A DNA stretch of 42,948 nucleotides from Microcystis wesenbergii FACHB-1317 (GCF_014696875.1 NZ_JACJQV010000185.1:1-42948), one strand, 5' to 3'. Positions 25,333 through 32,729 are shown, counted from the first letter of the stretch. Notes: generated by a model not told the origin, from the sequence alone. Translations and numbers: made by a program.

Positions 25333-25549
25333 CGTGAACGTTTTGTCTTTGTAATTCCTCGATTGCGTCAGGGGATAAATCGGTAAATCGGGCGATTTCT
25401 GGGATAGAAAAACCAGCAAAAAGCATTTTTAGGGCAATTTGTCGAGATTTCTCTTCTTGTCCTTCTTGTCGTCCCTTTTCCTCGCCTTCTCGCCGTCCTT
25501 TTTCCTTGCCTTCCTCTAAAATATCTTGATAGATGACGGATTCTCTCAT
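25325..25549 (-). CDS. Stand-alone Rpn C-terminal tail, copy B
   Basis: 74 residues: MRESVIYQDILEEG, a short basic/acidic repeat (KEKGRREGEEKGRQEG), then SRQIALKMLFAGFSIPEIAR and the FTDLSPDAIEEL end. GGAG at 25557-25560 is 7 nt from the ATG. It starts 4 nt after the TGA of the upstream full-length gene (25554) and its TGA overlaps the ATG of the next full-length gene by 8 nt. It is thus embedded in a continuously coupled series. It differs from the other tails in repeat number and in a few residues (Ser for Ala, Phe for Ser). Putative antitoxin or relic. Confidence 0.6.
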   Translation of the reverse strand: MRESVIYQDILEEGKEKGRREGEEKGRQEGQEEKSRQIALKMLFAGFSIPEIARFTDLSPDAIEELQRQNVHDV

Positions 25550-25553
25550 AATG

Positions 25554-26375
25554 TCACTCCGAAGAATTTTTTTGATCGTCTCTCGATTGTAATTCCTCGA
25601 TCGCGTCAGGGGATAAATCAGTAAATTGGGCGATTTCTGGGATAGGAAACCCAGCAGATAGCATTTTTAGGGCAATTTGTCGAGCTTTTTCCTCTTTTCC
25701 CTCTCGCAATCCTTCTTGTCGTCCTTTTTGTAGTCCCTTTTCCTCGCCTTCCTCTAAAATATCTTGATAGATGACGGATTCTCTCATAATGTCACTCCGA
25801 AGAATATTTTTAATCGTCTCTCGATTTAATACTAACCCGGCGAGAATACTGGTAGCGGCAGCGAGATTGCTTTGCACCTGTTTTTCGGGGATAGTTTCTA
25901 GAGAACGGGACACCTGACTTAACACCTGTTCGGGATCATCGGTATTGCTGAGGATGGCAAAGGGTAATAAACCGGGATGATGAAAAAATTGCGGTGTATT
26001 TTCTTCCCAAAGACGGATGACTTGAAAGGAATGAAAGGTTTCCCCCAGACGGAAAGTATTTTCTTGCACTAGGGGGGAATCACTGCGTCGCAGATAAATT
26101 ACCACTTGACGCATTTGTTTTTGGGGATGACGACGATAGACGCGAATGCGATAATCGAGCATTCGGAAGGGAATTTTGGAGTCGGGGTCGGTTTGAAACT
26201 CGGTATGAAGAATTAATTCCTCTGACTGCAAAAAAATCAGAGAATCGGCCCGAATGGGGTCTAATTGTAATTCCGTCGGGTCGAGGACGGTTAAGGAGAG
26301 GGGAGAACCCAATAACCAAGTGGCTAGATCATCGGAGAAGTTTTCGGCAATAAATTTACAAATATTATCAAACAT
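25554..26375 (-). CDS. Rpn-family PD-(D/E)XK nuclease, copy 2
   Basis: 273 residues from ATG 26373-26375. Over the first roughly 225 residues it differs from copy 1 at only a handful of positions (Ile for Leu in YRIRVYRR, Ile/Asn in FAILSNTDD, Pro/Glu in ETIPEKQ), so the duplication is recent. Catalytic Asp44, Glu59 and Gln61 are kept. The tail has fewer Gly/Glu repeats than copy 1. The reading frame ends SRDDQKNSSE because it runs out of frame into the start region of the following tail ORF; copy 1 ends similarly in SRDD. Internal GGAG (25795-25798) and ATG (25785-25787) would give a 77-residue tail protein. Confidence 0.85.
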   Translation of the reverse strand: MFDNICKFIAENFSDDLATWLLGSPLSLTVLDPTELQLDPIRADSLIFLQSEELILHTEFQTDPDSKIPFRMLDYRIRVYRRHPQKQMRQVVIYLRRSDSPLVQENTFRLGETFHSFQVIRLWEENTPQFFHHPGLLPFAILSNTDDPEQVLSQVSRSLETIPEKQVQSNLAAATSILAGLVLNRETIKNILRSDIMRESVIYQDILEEGEEKGLQKGRQEGLREGKEEKARQIALKMLSAGFPIPEIAQFTDLSPDAIEELQSRDDQKNSSE

Positions 26376-26690
26376 CGTGAGCGTTTTGTCTTTGTAATTC
26401 CTCGATAGTTGCGGGGGATAAATCGGTAAATCGGGCAATTTCTGGGATAGAAAAGCCAGCAGATAGCATTTTTAGGGCAATTTGTCGAGATTTCTCTTCT
26501 TGGCCTTATTCTAAAGCTTCCCGATAGACTTTAGTTTCCCTCAAATCACTTAAACTAAACATAGCTTCTATCTCCTTACGGTTTAATTTGGGCAATTTAT
26601 AAATGAGAATTATCTCGATTAATTCGAGAATGTCCTCTCTTTTGTCTGCTATCCGTGAATTGTTGCGTAAATTGTTTAATCTAAGGCTTT
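26368..26690 (-). pseudogene. Chimeric Rpn C-terminal remnant with in-frame stop
   Basis: Read on the minus strand, this begins as the second Rpn subfamily (KREDILELIEIILIYKLPKL, then NRKEIEAMFSLSDLRETKVY), hits a TAA after REALE (about 26514), and continues in the same frame as the first subfamily's tail (GQEEKSRQIALKMLSAGFSI, then FTDLSPATIEELQ), ending HDV-TGA at 26368. The TGA overlaps the ATG of Rpn copy 2. It is a recombination product of the two Rpn types, and its 5' part is missing. The ISL3-type MITE sits directly upstream. Confidence 0.75.
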
Positions 26691-26691
26691 T

Positions 26692-26894
26692 TTATTTAAG
26701 GCTCTTCGTTACTTGTTATGGTTCGATAGGGGGGCATAAATCGACTAAATCCTTATCTGGCAAGAGACTTAATTGATTAGTTCGCTCTAGATAAGAAACA
26801 ATTGACAAAAATCGCTAAATGCCTTTCTATATAAGGGTTCCATCCCTTATAACCCCCGTCCATTGCATAACACAAACCGAAGAGCCTTATTTAA
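26692..26894. mobile_element. 187-bp ISL3-type MITE with 8-bp target duplications
   Basis: Left end GGCTCTTCGTTACTTGTTATGG (from 26700) and right end CCATTGCATAACACAAACCGAAGAGCC (to 26886) form imperfect terminal inverted repeats beginning GGCTCTTCG, the hallmark start of ISL3-family elements. Perfect 8-bp direct repeats TTATTTAA flank it (26692-26699 and 26887-26894), the length ISL3 transposases make. The 187-bp interior has no coding capacity, so it needs a transposase in trans. It is inserted exactly at the stop codon of the adjacent Rpn gene without changing the protein. Confidence 0.88.
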
Positions 26895-27724
26895 TTTAAC
26901 CATTGTTGCAAATCTTCCAAATCCGAAAAATTCAATAAAGCAAGGGCTAAATTATCCAATTGATTAGGATTTAACTGTTTAATTTTTTGTTCTAACTTTA
27001 AAGGAATAGAACCTAGTTTTAGGTTTAGCTGACGCAAAATCAGGCTTTTTTTAGCAGATAATTCCCCTTCCTCTTTGCCTTCCTCTAAAGCTTCTTGATA
27101 GACTTTAGTTTCTCTTAAATCACTTAAACTAAACATTTTTTCAATCTCCTTACGGTTTAATTTGGGCAATTTATAAATGAGAATTGTCTCAATTAATTCG
27201 AGAATGTCCTGCCTTTTTAAAGACTCCTGGAATTGTTGTCTAACTTGTTGAATCAGTTCTTTTCCTTGTTCTAAGGTCTTTTGTTCCGATTCCACAATTA
27301 ATTGTAACACTTTTACCCCCAGAGAATCCCCCTCATCTAACTGATTCAGATAATAACAGTTAACCCGTCCTGACTCAAAGAATTCTTGATAACGAGATTT
27401 GGGACTGTTTTCAATTTCCCGATGAGGATAAATGATTACCCCTTGCCAATTCTGGCTTAACTCGCTTTGATGAAAATAGAGAAATATTTCACTAAAAAAG
27501 CGGGAGTAAAACCGTTCATCTTTTTGAAATTGTACCTCAACAAAGTAAATCGGGTCATTCAGGTTATCGGGAAGAAAGACCCCATCTAAACGAAAAGCGA
27601 GTTGTTTGACTTCTAGGGAGGAAAATTGATAATGATTGACGGTTTCCGGGGGAAGATTGAGCAAATCAAAGAAACTTTCAGGAAAAGTCTCAAAGAGACG
27701 ATAGAAAATACTGTCCCTTTTCAC
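26891..27724 (-). CDS. Rpn-family nuclease, second subfamily (DUF2887-like with C-terminal DUF4351-like tail)
   Basis: 277 residues from a GTG (27722-27724) directly after the TGA of the upstream tail ORF. The domain starts RDSIFYRLFETFPESFFDLL; putative catalytic residues are Asp47 in FRLDGVFLP and Glu63-x-Gln65 in YFVEVQFQKD. Then YPHREIENS and a helical part lead to FSLSDLRETKVYQEALEEG and a tail ending LNFSDLEDLQQWLN. An internal AAGGAG (27146-27151) lies 9 nt before the in-frame ATG at 27134-27136, which would give an 81-residue tail protein. The MITE target duplication includes its stop. Likely a DNA-cleaving toxin or defence/recombination nuclease. Confidence 0.83.
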   Translation of the reverse strand: MKRDSIFYRLFETFPESFFDLLNLPPETVNHYQFSSLEVKQLAFRLDGVFLPDNLNDPIYFVEVQFQKDERFYSRFFSEIFLYFHQSELSQNWQGVIIYPHREIENSPKSRYQEFFESGRVNCYYLNQLDEGDSLGVKVLQLIVESEQKTLEQGKELIQQVRQQFQESLKRQDILELIETILIYKLPKLNRKEIEKMFSLSDLRETKVYQEALEEGKEEGELSAKKSLILRQLNLKLGSIPLKLEQKIKQLNPNQLDNLALALLNFSDLEDLQQWLN

Positions 27725-27892
27725 TCAATTTTGTCCCTCAATGACTTGTGGTACTTGTTCAATATTTAAGTCTAAAGCTTGGGCAATTTGTTCTAGACTT
27801 AATCCTAAGGACAATAATCGGGGTATAGAGGTTAATTTAGCGGATAATTCTCCTTCCTCTAAAATATCTTGATAGATGACGGATTCTCTCAT
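27725..27892 (-). CDS. Stand-alone Rpn tail with a different C-terminus, copy C
   Basis: From ATG 27890-27892 (GGAG at 27900-27903, 7-nt spacing) the product has 55 residues: MRESVIYQDILEEGELSAKL, then LLSLGLSLEQIAQALDLNIE and QVPQVIEGQN. The first part equals the other tails, but the end is a different helix-turn-helix-like segment. TGA is followed directly by the GTG of the next nuclease gene, so the two are coupled. An upstream in-frame ATG at 27937 would add 15 residues including LRSDI, a trace of the parent gene. It is the first ORF of the array. Confidence 0.6.
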   Translation of the reverse strand: MRESVIYQDILEEGELSAKLTSIPRLLSLGLSLEQIAQALDLNIEQVPQVIEGQN

Positions 27893-28082
27893 GATGTCAC
27901 TCCGAAGGTAAGATTCCGTCCAAGAATCCCCACGCATTTAGGTAACGGGAGTGTCAACCACCAGGAATGCCGATAGCTGGTTAAAACCACTAAGATAGGG
28001 CGGCGAGAGTAACTAAAGACGATTTTTTTGGTAAGATCAAAGCTAAACTAACCATCACGCCCTCTTGAGGGAATATTTATTT

Positions 28083-28370
28083 ATGAGCGATATAGGGTTT
28101 ATTTTGACGATAATCAACAATTTCCTGCAAATTTACTCGGTAATCCTAATTGTTAGGGTTTTACTGACTTGGTTCCAAAATGCTGGTTGGGCCTATCAGA
28201 TTATGTCTTTTCTCAGTCCGATTACCGATCCCTATTTAAACCTCTTTCGCTCGATTATCCCACCCCTAGGCGGAATGGACTTGTCCCCGATTCTCGCGTT
28301 CCTGCTGCTCAACGTTGTTCAGAGTGTCGTAGCCACAGGGGCCAGCAGTCTGGTCAGTAGCAGTTTCTAA
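28083..28370 (+). CDS. YggT family membrane protein
   Basis: 95 residues from ATG 28083. The hydrophobic N-terminal segment (FILTIINNFLQIYSVILIVR) is followed by LLTWFQNAGWAYQIMSFLSP, TDPYLNLFRSIIPPLGGMDL and a second hydrophobic segment. This is the single-repeat YggT/Ycf19 signature. The family is linked to cell envelope, osmotic and thylakoid/division functions; cyanobacterial and plastid members influence nucleoid or thylakoid organisation. A TTG 18 nt upstream is a less likely start. It overlaps the convergent gene by 4 nt. Confidence 0.88.
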   Translation: MSDIGFILTIINNFLQIYSVILIVRVLLTWFQNAGWAYQIMSFLSPITDPYLNLFRSIIPPLGGMDLSPILAFLLLNVVQSVVATGASSLVSSSF

Positions 28371-28807
28371 ATCCGCGGATCCACACTACTGGTAAAACCA
28401 GAAGCTTTGAATTTTTCCAGTCGCAAGGGGGTTGGTTGATTGGTAGAAACAGAAATTCTGATCTCGAAATCACTAATCCCCGGTGGCACTTCGGGAATTG
28501 CCCCGACTCGGCTACGATTTTGTAAAGCCGGTTCCCCGTTAGCATCGTAAATCCGACCAAAAACATCGGCATCATAGACGGTTTTTCCAGAATTATTTTT
28601 AGCTTTGCCGGTGATTAAAAAACAATTAGCCGGAAAACTGGTTCCTCCACTGGTGACACTCCCCTCGGCTAATTCGGGGGGACAGTCTTTGTAAGATACA
28701 TCTAATAGTTGAATTGGGGTCAAAGCTTGAGCAATAGGGATGATAAGCCAGCTAGACAGCCAGAAGAGAGCAGAAAGCAGTAAAACGGTGAGCGAGCGTG
28801 GTGTCAT
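28367..28807 (-). CDS. Conserved exported protein, 146 aa
   Basis: An N-terminal signal peptide is clear: basic start (MTPRS), hydrophobic core (LTVLLLSALFWLSSWLIIPI) and a probable AQA-L cleavage near residue 28. The mature part has two cysteines (DCPPELAEG and PANCFLITGKAKN), likely a disulfide, and a beta-rich body with KTVYDADVFGRIYDANGEP and VPPGISDFEIRISVS, suggesting an FxLYD-like immunoglobulin-type fold. I do not recognise a named function. It is convergent with yggT and divergent from the next gene. Confidence 0.7.
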   Translation of the reverse strand: MTPRSLTVLLLSALFWLSSWLIIPIAQALTPIQLLDVSYKDCPPELAEGSVTSGGTSFPANCFLITGKAKNNSGKTVYDADVFGRIYDANGEPALQNRSRVGAIPEVPPGISDFEIRISVSTNQPTPLRLEKFKASGFTSSVDPRI

Positions 28808-28893
28808 AGAAGAGTGATTTTACGGTATGATTTCCCCAATACTTAGATTATCGTGGATCGTCACCCTTTGAAATCAGCTTTTTTAGGACTTTC

Positions 28894-29487
28894 ATGGATC
28901 GAGATGAGATTGAAACCACTCTCAAAGCGGCTTTTCTCCAGTGTGAGGCTTTATTCTGTCCTCTCAATCAACAACAAAAAGAAATTTTGTTAGAGGTGTT
29001 TTTTGAGCGAAATTCCCTCGCTGATGGCAATCCCCTCGACGAATTAACATCTATGCAAAGGGAGATTTTACTAGAATTTATCCTCAAACAAGAACGGGAA
29101 AATTTAGCTTGGAAAAGTTCCCTCCTCAATGATTGGCTTAACGATCGCCCTTCCGGTGCGGTACAATTTATCCGCGATCAGTATGGCTTGGCTTGGTTGA
29201 ATAGCATAAAACCGATTCATTGGCAAGAATATTTACAAAAATTAAGGTTAACCAGAGAAAAATTACAGGTGGGAGATACGATCGAGGTGTCTAATGGATT
29301 ATGGGAATGGATTCCCGCAGACGCTGCCGATAGTTGCGACTGGTTTCCCTGTGAGGTAATAGAAGTAAATGAAAGTGAGGATGATTCCCCCCCTGTTAGT
29401 TGCCGTATTCGCTTTCAAAACGGTGAAGAATGGCAAATACAAGGAATATATCAGTGGAATCGCCCTAATTGGCGTTTTCTGACCTGA
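28894..29487 (+). CDS. Conserved hypothetical cyanobacterial protein, 197 aa
   Basis: A soluble acidic protein, MDRDEIETTLKAAFLQCEAL onwards, with an N-terminal helical half (LNQQQKEILLEVFFERN, MQREILLEFILKQERENL). The C-terminal half is beta-like (QVGDTIEVSNGLWEWIP, DWFPCEVIEV, CRIRFQNGEEWQIQGIYQW) and resembles a small SH3- or Tudor-like barrel. No catalytic motif was seen and the function is unknown. It precedes grxC by 62 bp in the same orientation, so it could share the grxC-gshB transcript. Confidence 0.65.
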   Translation: MDRDEIETTLKAAFLQCEALFCPLNQQQKEILLEVFFERNSLADGNPLDELTSMQREILLEFILKQERENLAWKSSLLNDWLNDRPSGAVQFIRDQYGLAWLNSIKPIHWQEYLQKLRLTREKLQVGDTIEVSNGLWEWIPADAADSCDWFPCEVIEVNESEDDSPPVSCRIRFQNGEEWQIQGIYQWNRPNWRFLT

Positions 29488-29549
29488 AGGAAGATCACTG
29501 CTCGGTTATCGGCTAAAATTAAGAACTGTAAAGAAAACAGATAAATTTT

Positions 29550-29810
29550 ATGGCCGCTAAAGTTGAGATCTATACTTGGAGTTCCTGTCCTTTCTGTATC
29601 CGCGCTAAAGCATTACTCAACAAAAAAGGGGTGGAGTTTACCGAATATTGTATCGATGGTGATGAAGAAGCGCGAGCTAAAATGTCCGATCGAGCCAATG
29701 GTCGTACAAGTGTACCACAAATTTTTATAAACGATCAACACATCGGGGGCTGCGATGACATCTATGCTTTAGATAGAAGTGGTGGTTTAGCTCCCCTGTT
29801 GCAGAATTAA
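29550..29810 (+). CDS. grxC: Glutaredoxin 3
   Basis: An 86-residue dithiol glutaredoxin with active site CPFC (Cys13, Cys16) in YTWSSCPFCIRAKALL, the cis-Pro region TSVPQIFINDQHIGG and the CDD motif that binds glutathione. It reduces disulfides and mixed disulfides with glutathione. It is followed after 15 nt by gshB, a pairing that is conserved in many cyanobacteria and places the redox protein in one operon with synthesis of its cofactor. Confidence 0.95.
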   Translation: MAAKVEIYTWSSCPFCIRAKALLNKKGVEFTEYCIDGDEEARAKMSDRANGRTSVPQIFINDQHIGGCDDIYALDRSGGLAPLLQN

Positions 29811-29825
29811 GGATAAAAACTATTA

Positions 29826-30806
29826 ATGAAACTAGCCTTTATTATCGATCCGATCGAGTATCTAGATCCGGGCCATGATACCAGTGTAGCTATTATGGAA
29901 GCGTCCCAATTATTAGGTCATGAAGTCTGGATTACTTCCATCATCGATCTCAGTGCGATTGCGGGAAAAGCTTGGGCAAAACTAACTAAAATTGAACTGG
30001 TTCCTGTGGAGTTAAAAGATAATCATTGGGAGGCTGTATCTCAATGGTATCAGAGACAAGAGACAGTTTTTACCTGCCTAGAAAACTTCGATTTTGTCTG
30101 GATGCGAAAAGATCCACCCGTGACAATTGCCTATCTTTATGCCACCTATTTATTAGACCTGATCGACCCCCAAAAAACCCAAGTAATTAACTCAACTAGG
30201 GGTTTACGCCATGCCAACGAAAAGTTATACACTATTCACTTTGCTCAGGTAATGCCCGCCACAATTGTTTCCCAAGATAAAGCAACAATTAGGGAATTTG
30301 TCAATCAAAAAGGGGCGGCAGTTATGAAACCTTTGGGTGGCAAAGCAGGGGAGGGAATTTTATTTCTTAGTCCCGAAGATCGCAATCTCAATTCAATGAT
30401 TGAAATTAGCACAAAATGGGGACAAGAACCGGTAATGATTCAAGATTATTTACCAGCTGCCAAAGAAGGAGATAAACGCATTATTGTCCTCAATGGTGAA
30501 CCGATCGGGGCAGTTAATCGCATTCCCACCGGTTCAGAATTTCGCGGTAATATGGCCGTGGGTGGACGAGTAGCAAAAACAGAAATCAGCGATCGAGAAT
30601 TAGAAATCTGTGCCACTTTAGCCCCAAAATTACGAGAAGATGGCCTATATTTTGTCGGATTGGATGTGATTGGTGGCTATCTGACGGAAGTTAATGTCAC
30701 CAGTCCCACCGGCATTCGCGAGATCGATCGATTAAACAATGTTAGTTTAGGTCAACAGGTGATTAAATGGCTAGAAAATTTTGCTTGTGCCAAGGCTCGG
30801 CCTTGA
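29826..30806 (+). CDS. gshB: Glutathione synthetase
   Basis: GshB ligates glycine to gamma-glutamylcysteine with ATP. The 326-aa protein begins MKLAFIIDPIEYLDPGHDTS. The ATP-grasp domain shows NSTRGLRHANEKLY, AAVMKPLGGKAGEGILFL (nucleotide-binding loop), QDYLPAAKEGDKRIIVLNGE and the Mg-binding VGLDVIGGYLTEVNVTSPTG. Prokaryotic (GshB) rather than eukaryotic type. It follows grxC closely. The first enzyme, gshA, is not in the window. Confidence 0.96.
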   Translation: MKLAFIIDPIEYLDPGHDTSVAIMEASQLLGHEVWITSIIDLSAIAGKAWAKLTKIELVPVELKDNHWEAVSQWYQRQETVFTCLENFDFVWMRKDPPVTIAYLYATYLLDLIDPQKTQVINSTRGLRHANEKLYTIHFAQVMPATIVSQDKATIREFVNQKGAAVMKPLGGKAGEGILFLSPEDRNLNSMIEISTKWGQEPVMIQDYLPAAKEGDKRIIVLNGEPIGAVNRIPTGSEFRGNMAVGGRVAKTEISDRELEICATLAPKLREDGLYFVGLDVIGGYLTEVNVTSPTGIREIDRLNNVSLGQQVIKWLENFACAKARP

Positions 30807-30864
30807 CACACAATATTTAAGGCTCTTTATTAAAATATCCTTCAGGTAGAACCTGAATAAAGGG

Positions 30865-30972
30865 TTCCCAAGTAGAACCTGGGAACGAGATAAGAACTCA
30901 AATCTGATAACTGATAACTGATAACTGATAACTTACCCACTGATAACTGATAACTGATAACTGATAACTGTA
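30865..30972. repeat. Inverted repeat plus heptamer satellite between gshB and DUF2499 gene
   Basis: GTTCCCA and TGGGAAC flank an AGTAGAACC core (about 30866-30888), a probable dispersed hairpin element. From about 30904 to 30969 lie two runs of CTGATAA heptamers interrupted by TTACCCA. The array ends within 10 nt of the next start codon, so the 5' leader of that gene is made of satellite. Confidence 0.85.
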
Positions 30973-30977
30973 AAAAA

Positions 30978-31289
30978 ATGAATGCTTTATCAATACCGAC
31001 GTGGATAGTTCATGTATCGAGTGTCGTAGAATGGATAGCGGCGATCTGGTTAGTCTGGACCTATGGCGAAATCAGTAGAGATCGATCGTGGCGAATGTTA
31101 TCTTGGGGAATGTTACCCGCTTTAATTGGGGCCATGTGTGCCTGTACATGGCATTTTTTTGATAATATCAGTGCCTTATCCTGGTTAGTCACCCTACAGG
31201 CAGCCATGACTGTCTTAGGAAATTTTACCCTCTGTGCTGCCGGTTGGTGGCTGTGGCGTTCCAGTAAAATCAGCGTTAACAATGAATAA
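30978..31289 (+). CDS. DUF2499 (Ycf49-like) membrane protein
   Basis: 103 residues, mainly hydrophobic, with three predicted TM segments: HVSSVVEWIAAIWLVWTYG, WGMLPALIGAMCACTWHFF and LVTLQAAMTVLGNFTLCAAG. The sequence WIVHVSSVVEWIAAIW and CTWHFFDN fit DUF2499, found in cyanobacteria and plastids (Ycf49). Function unknown. It overlaps the next gene by 8 nt (ATGAATAA). The heptamer satellite directly precedes it, leaving no obvious unique ribosome binding site. Confidence 0.85.
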   Translation: MNALSIPTWIVHVSSVVEWIAAIWLVWTYGEISRDRSWRMLSWGMLPALIGAMCACTWHFFDNISALSWLVTLQAAMTVLGNFTLCAAGWWLWRSSKISVNNE

Positions 31290-31584
31290 AGAGAGTTTAT
31301 TTGCCATTTCCCTGTTTCCCTATCTGGGGTTTCTTTGGTTGATCACTCGTTCAGGAAAAATGCCCCGTTTAGCCTTAATTGGCTTTTATGTGCTGTTAAT
31401 CTTCGTTTTTATCACCATTCCTGCTGGTATCTACGCTAAAATCCACTATGGTCAAGAATTAGCCAACGTCGATTGGTTACACGGCAGCGCCGAACTTTTC
31501 CTCACCCTCTCCAATATTCTCGTCGTCTTAGGTTTTCGTCAGGCAATTTTAGCCAAAAAGGAAACAGAGAAAGGGGAACAGTAA
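31282..31584 (+). CDS. DUF3593 membrane protein
   Basis: 100 residues from the ATG overlapping the DUF2499 stop. Three hydrophobic segments are visible (LFAISLFPYLGFLWLIT, LALIGFYVLLIFVFITIPAG, AELFLTLSNILVVLGF), with the conserved KIHYGQELANVDWLHGSAE between the second and third. This fits DUF3593, which in cyanobacteria and plants commonly accompanies DUF2499, so the two probably form one complex. The last residues (EKGEQ) run into repeat DNA that also supplies the stop codon. An earlier start at 31234 is unlikely because it lies inside the upstream gene. Confidence 0.85.
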   Translation: MNKESLFAISLFPYLGFLWLITRSGKMPRLALIGFYVLLIFVFITIPAGIYAKIHYGQELANVDWLHGSAELFLTLSNILVVLGFRQAILAKKETEKGEQ

Positions 31585-31666
31585 ACAGTGAACAGTAAAC
31601 AGTAATCAGTGAACTGACAACTCACATCTGATAACTGATAACTGATAACTGATAACTGATAACTGA
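31576..31666. repeat. Composite repeat and heptamer satellite
   Basis: ACAGTAAACAGTGAACAG blocks follow directly from the DUF3593 stop, then six CTGATAA units (about 31627-31666). It shares its parts with the elements at 3617 and 32717. It lies 45 bp before the glycosyltransferase start. Confidence 0.85.
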
Positions 31667-31709
31667 ATTGTGATACAATCGCCCCAAAACGTCCCCGCGT
31701 CAGTCAAAT

Positions 31710-32729
31710 ATGTCCCCGATTACACCGTCCATCAGCGTCAACGAACCAAACCCGCAGGCTGCCATCCAGACTTTATCGGTAGTGGTTCCCATATATAACG
31801 AAGTGGACAGTATTCCCCATCTCGTCGAGAGTATCGCCACGATTTTGCGTTCTTATCAAATTAACTACGAGATAATCTGTGTTGACGACGGTTCTAAGGA
31901 CGGTTCCACCGAGGTTTTAACTAATTTAGCCAAAAATCGCGATGATCTCAAGGCGGTAATATTGCGACGCAACTACGGACAAACCCCCGCCATGGCTGCC
32001 GGATTTAATTATGCCACGGGACAGATAATCGTTACCCTCGACGGCGATTTACAGAACGATCCCAATGATATACCCCTATTATTGGCCAAATTAGAGGAAG
32101 GTTATGACCTCGTGAGTGGCTGGCGCAAAAATCGCCAAGATGACCGGGTAAAACGGCTTTTACCCTCAAAAATAGCTAATTGGCTAATAGCAAAGGTTAC
32201 AGGGGTCAAATTACACGACTACGGTTGTTCTTTGAAAGCCTATCGAGCCGAATTAGTTGCCGATATGAATCTTTACGGGGAATTACATCGCTTTTTACCC
32301 GCATTGGCTTTTATTGAAGGGGCAAAAATAACCGAAATTCCCGTTAATCACCACGCTAGACGGTTCGGACAGAGTAAATATGGTTTAGGTCGCACAATTC
32401 GCGTGATTATGGACTTATTTACTGTCTTTTTTATGAAAAAGTTCCTCACCCGTCCGATGCACATTTTTGGACTCTACGGACTGTTATCGATGGTAGTGGG
32501 GATTATTTTAGGCACTTATCTGACTATTCTCAAACTCGGTTTCGGACAAGAAATCGGCGATCGACCTTTGTTAATCCTGGCCGTGTTATTCTTTTTAACT
32601 GGGGTACAATTACTCTGTTTTGGTCTTTTGGCAGAAATTTTGATGCGAACTTACCATGAATCCCAAAAACGTCCCATCTACCGCGTTCGTACTGTTGTCG
32701 GGAATAGGGGATTTTTCAGTGAACAGTGA
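31710..32729 (+). CDS. Family 2 glycosyltransferase, polyprenyl-phosphate sugar synthase type
   Basis: 339 residues. The N-terminal GT-A domain shows SVVVPIYNEVDSIPHLVESI, CVDDGSKDGS, NYGQTPAMAAGFNYATG and the metal-binding DGD (Asp111-Asp113) in TLDGDLQNDP. Two C-terminal TM helices (GLYGLLSMVVGIILGTYL; LILAVLFFLTGVQLLCFGLL) anchor it in the membrane. This is the DPM1/GtrB/ArnC-like layout, which loads a sugar onto a polyprenyl phosphate for glycan or glycolipid assembly. The sugar is unknown. The final FSEQ and stop codon are encoded by repeat DNA. Confidence 0.88.
   Translation: MSPITPSISVNEPNPQAAIQTLSVVVPIYNEVDSIPHLVESIATILRSYQINYEIICVDDGSKDGSTEVLTNLAKNRDDLKAVILRRNYGQTPAMAAGFNYATGQIIVTLDGDLQNDPNDIPLLLAKLEEGYDLVSGWRKNRQDDRVKRLLPSKIANWLIAKVTGVKLHDYGCSLKAYRAELVADMNLYGELHRFLPALAFIEGAKITEIPVNHHARRFGQSKYGLGRTIRVIMDLFTVFFMKKFLTRPMHIFGLYGLLSMVVGIILGTYLTILKLGFGQEIGDRPLLILAVLFFLTGVQLLCFGLLAEILMRTYHESQKRPIYRVRTVVGNRGFFSEQ

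Noticed and set aside
25333-25419. N-terminal extension of Rpn copy 1 (start at 25419)
   Set aside because: The extra residues are out-of-frame translation of the upstream tail ORF; ATG 25332 matches copy 2 and overlaps the tail stop.
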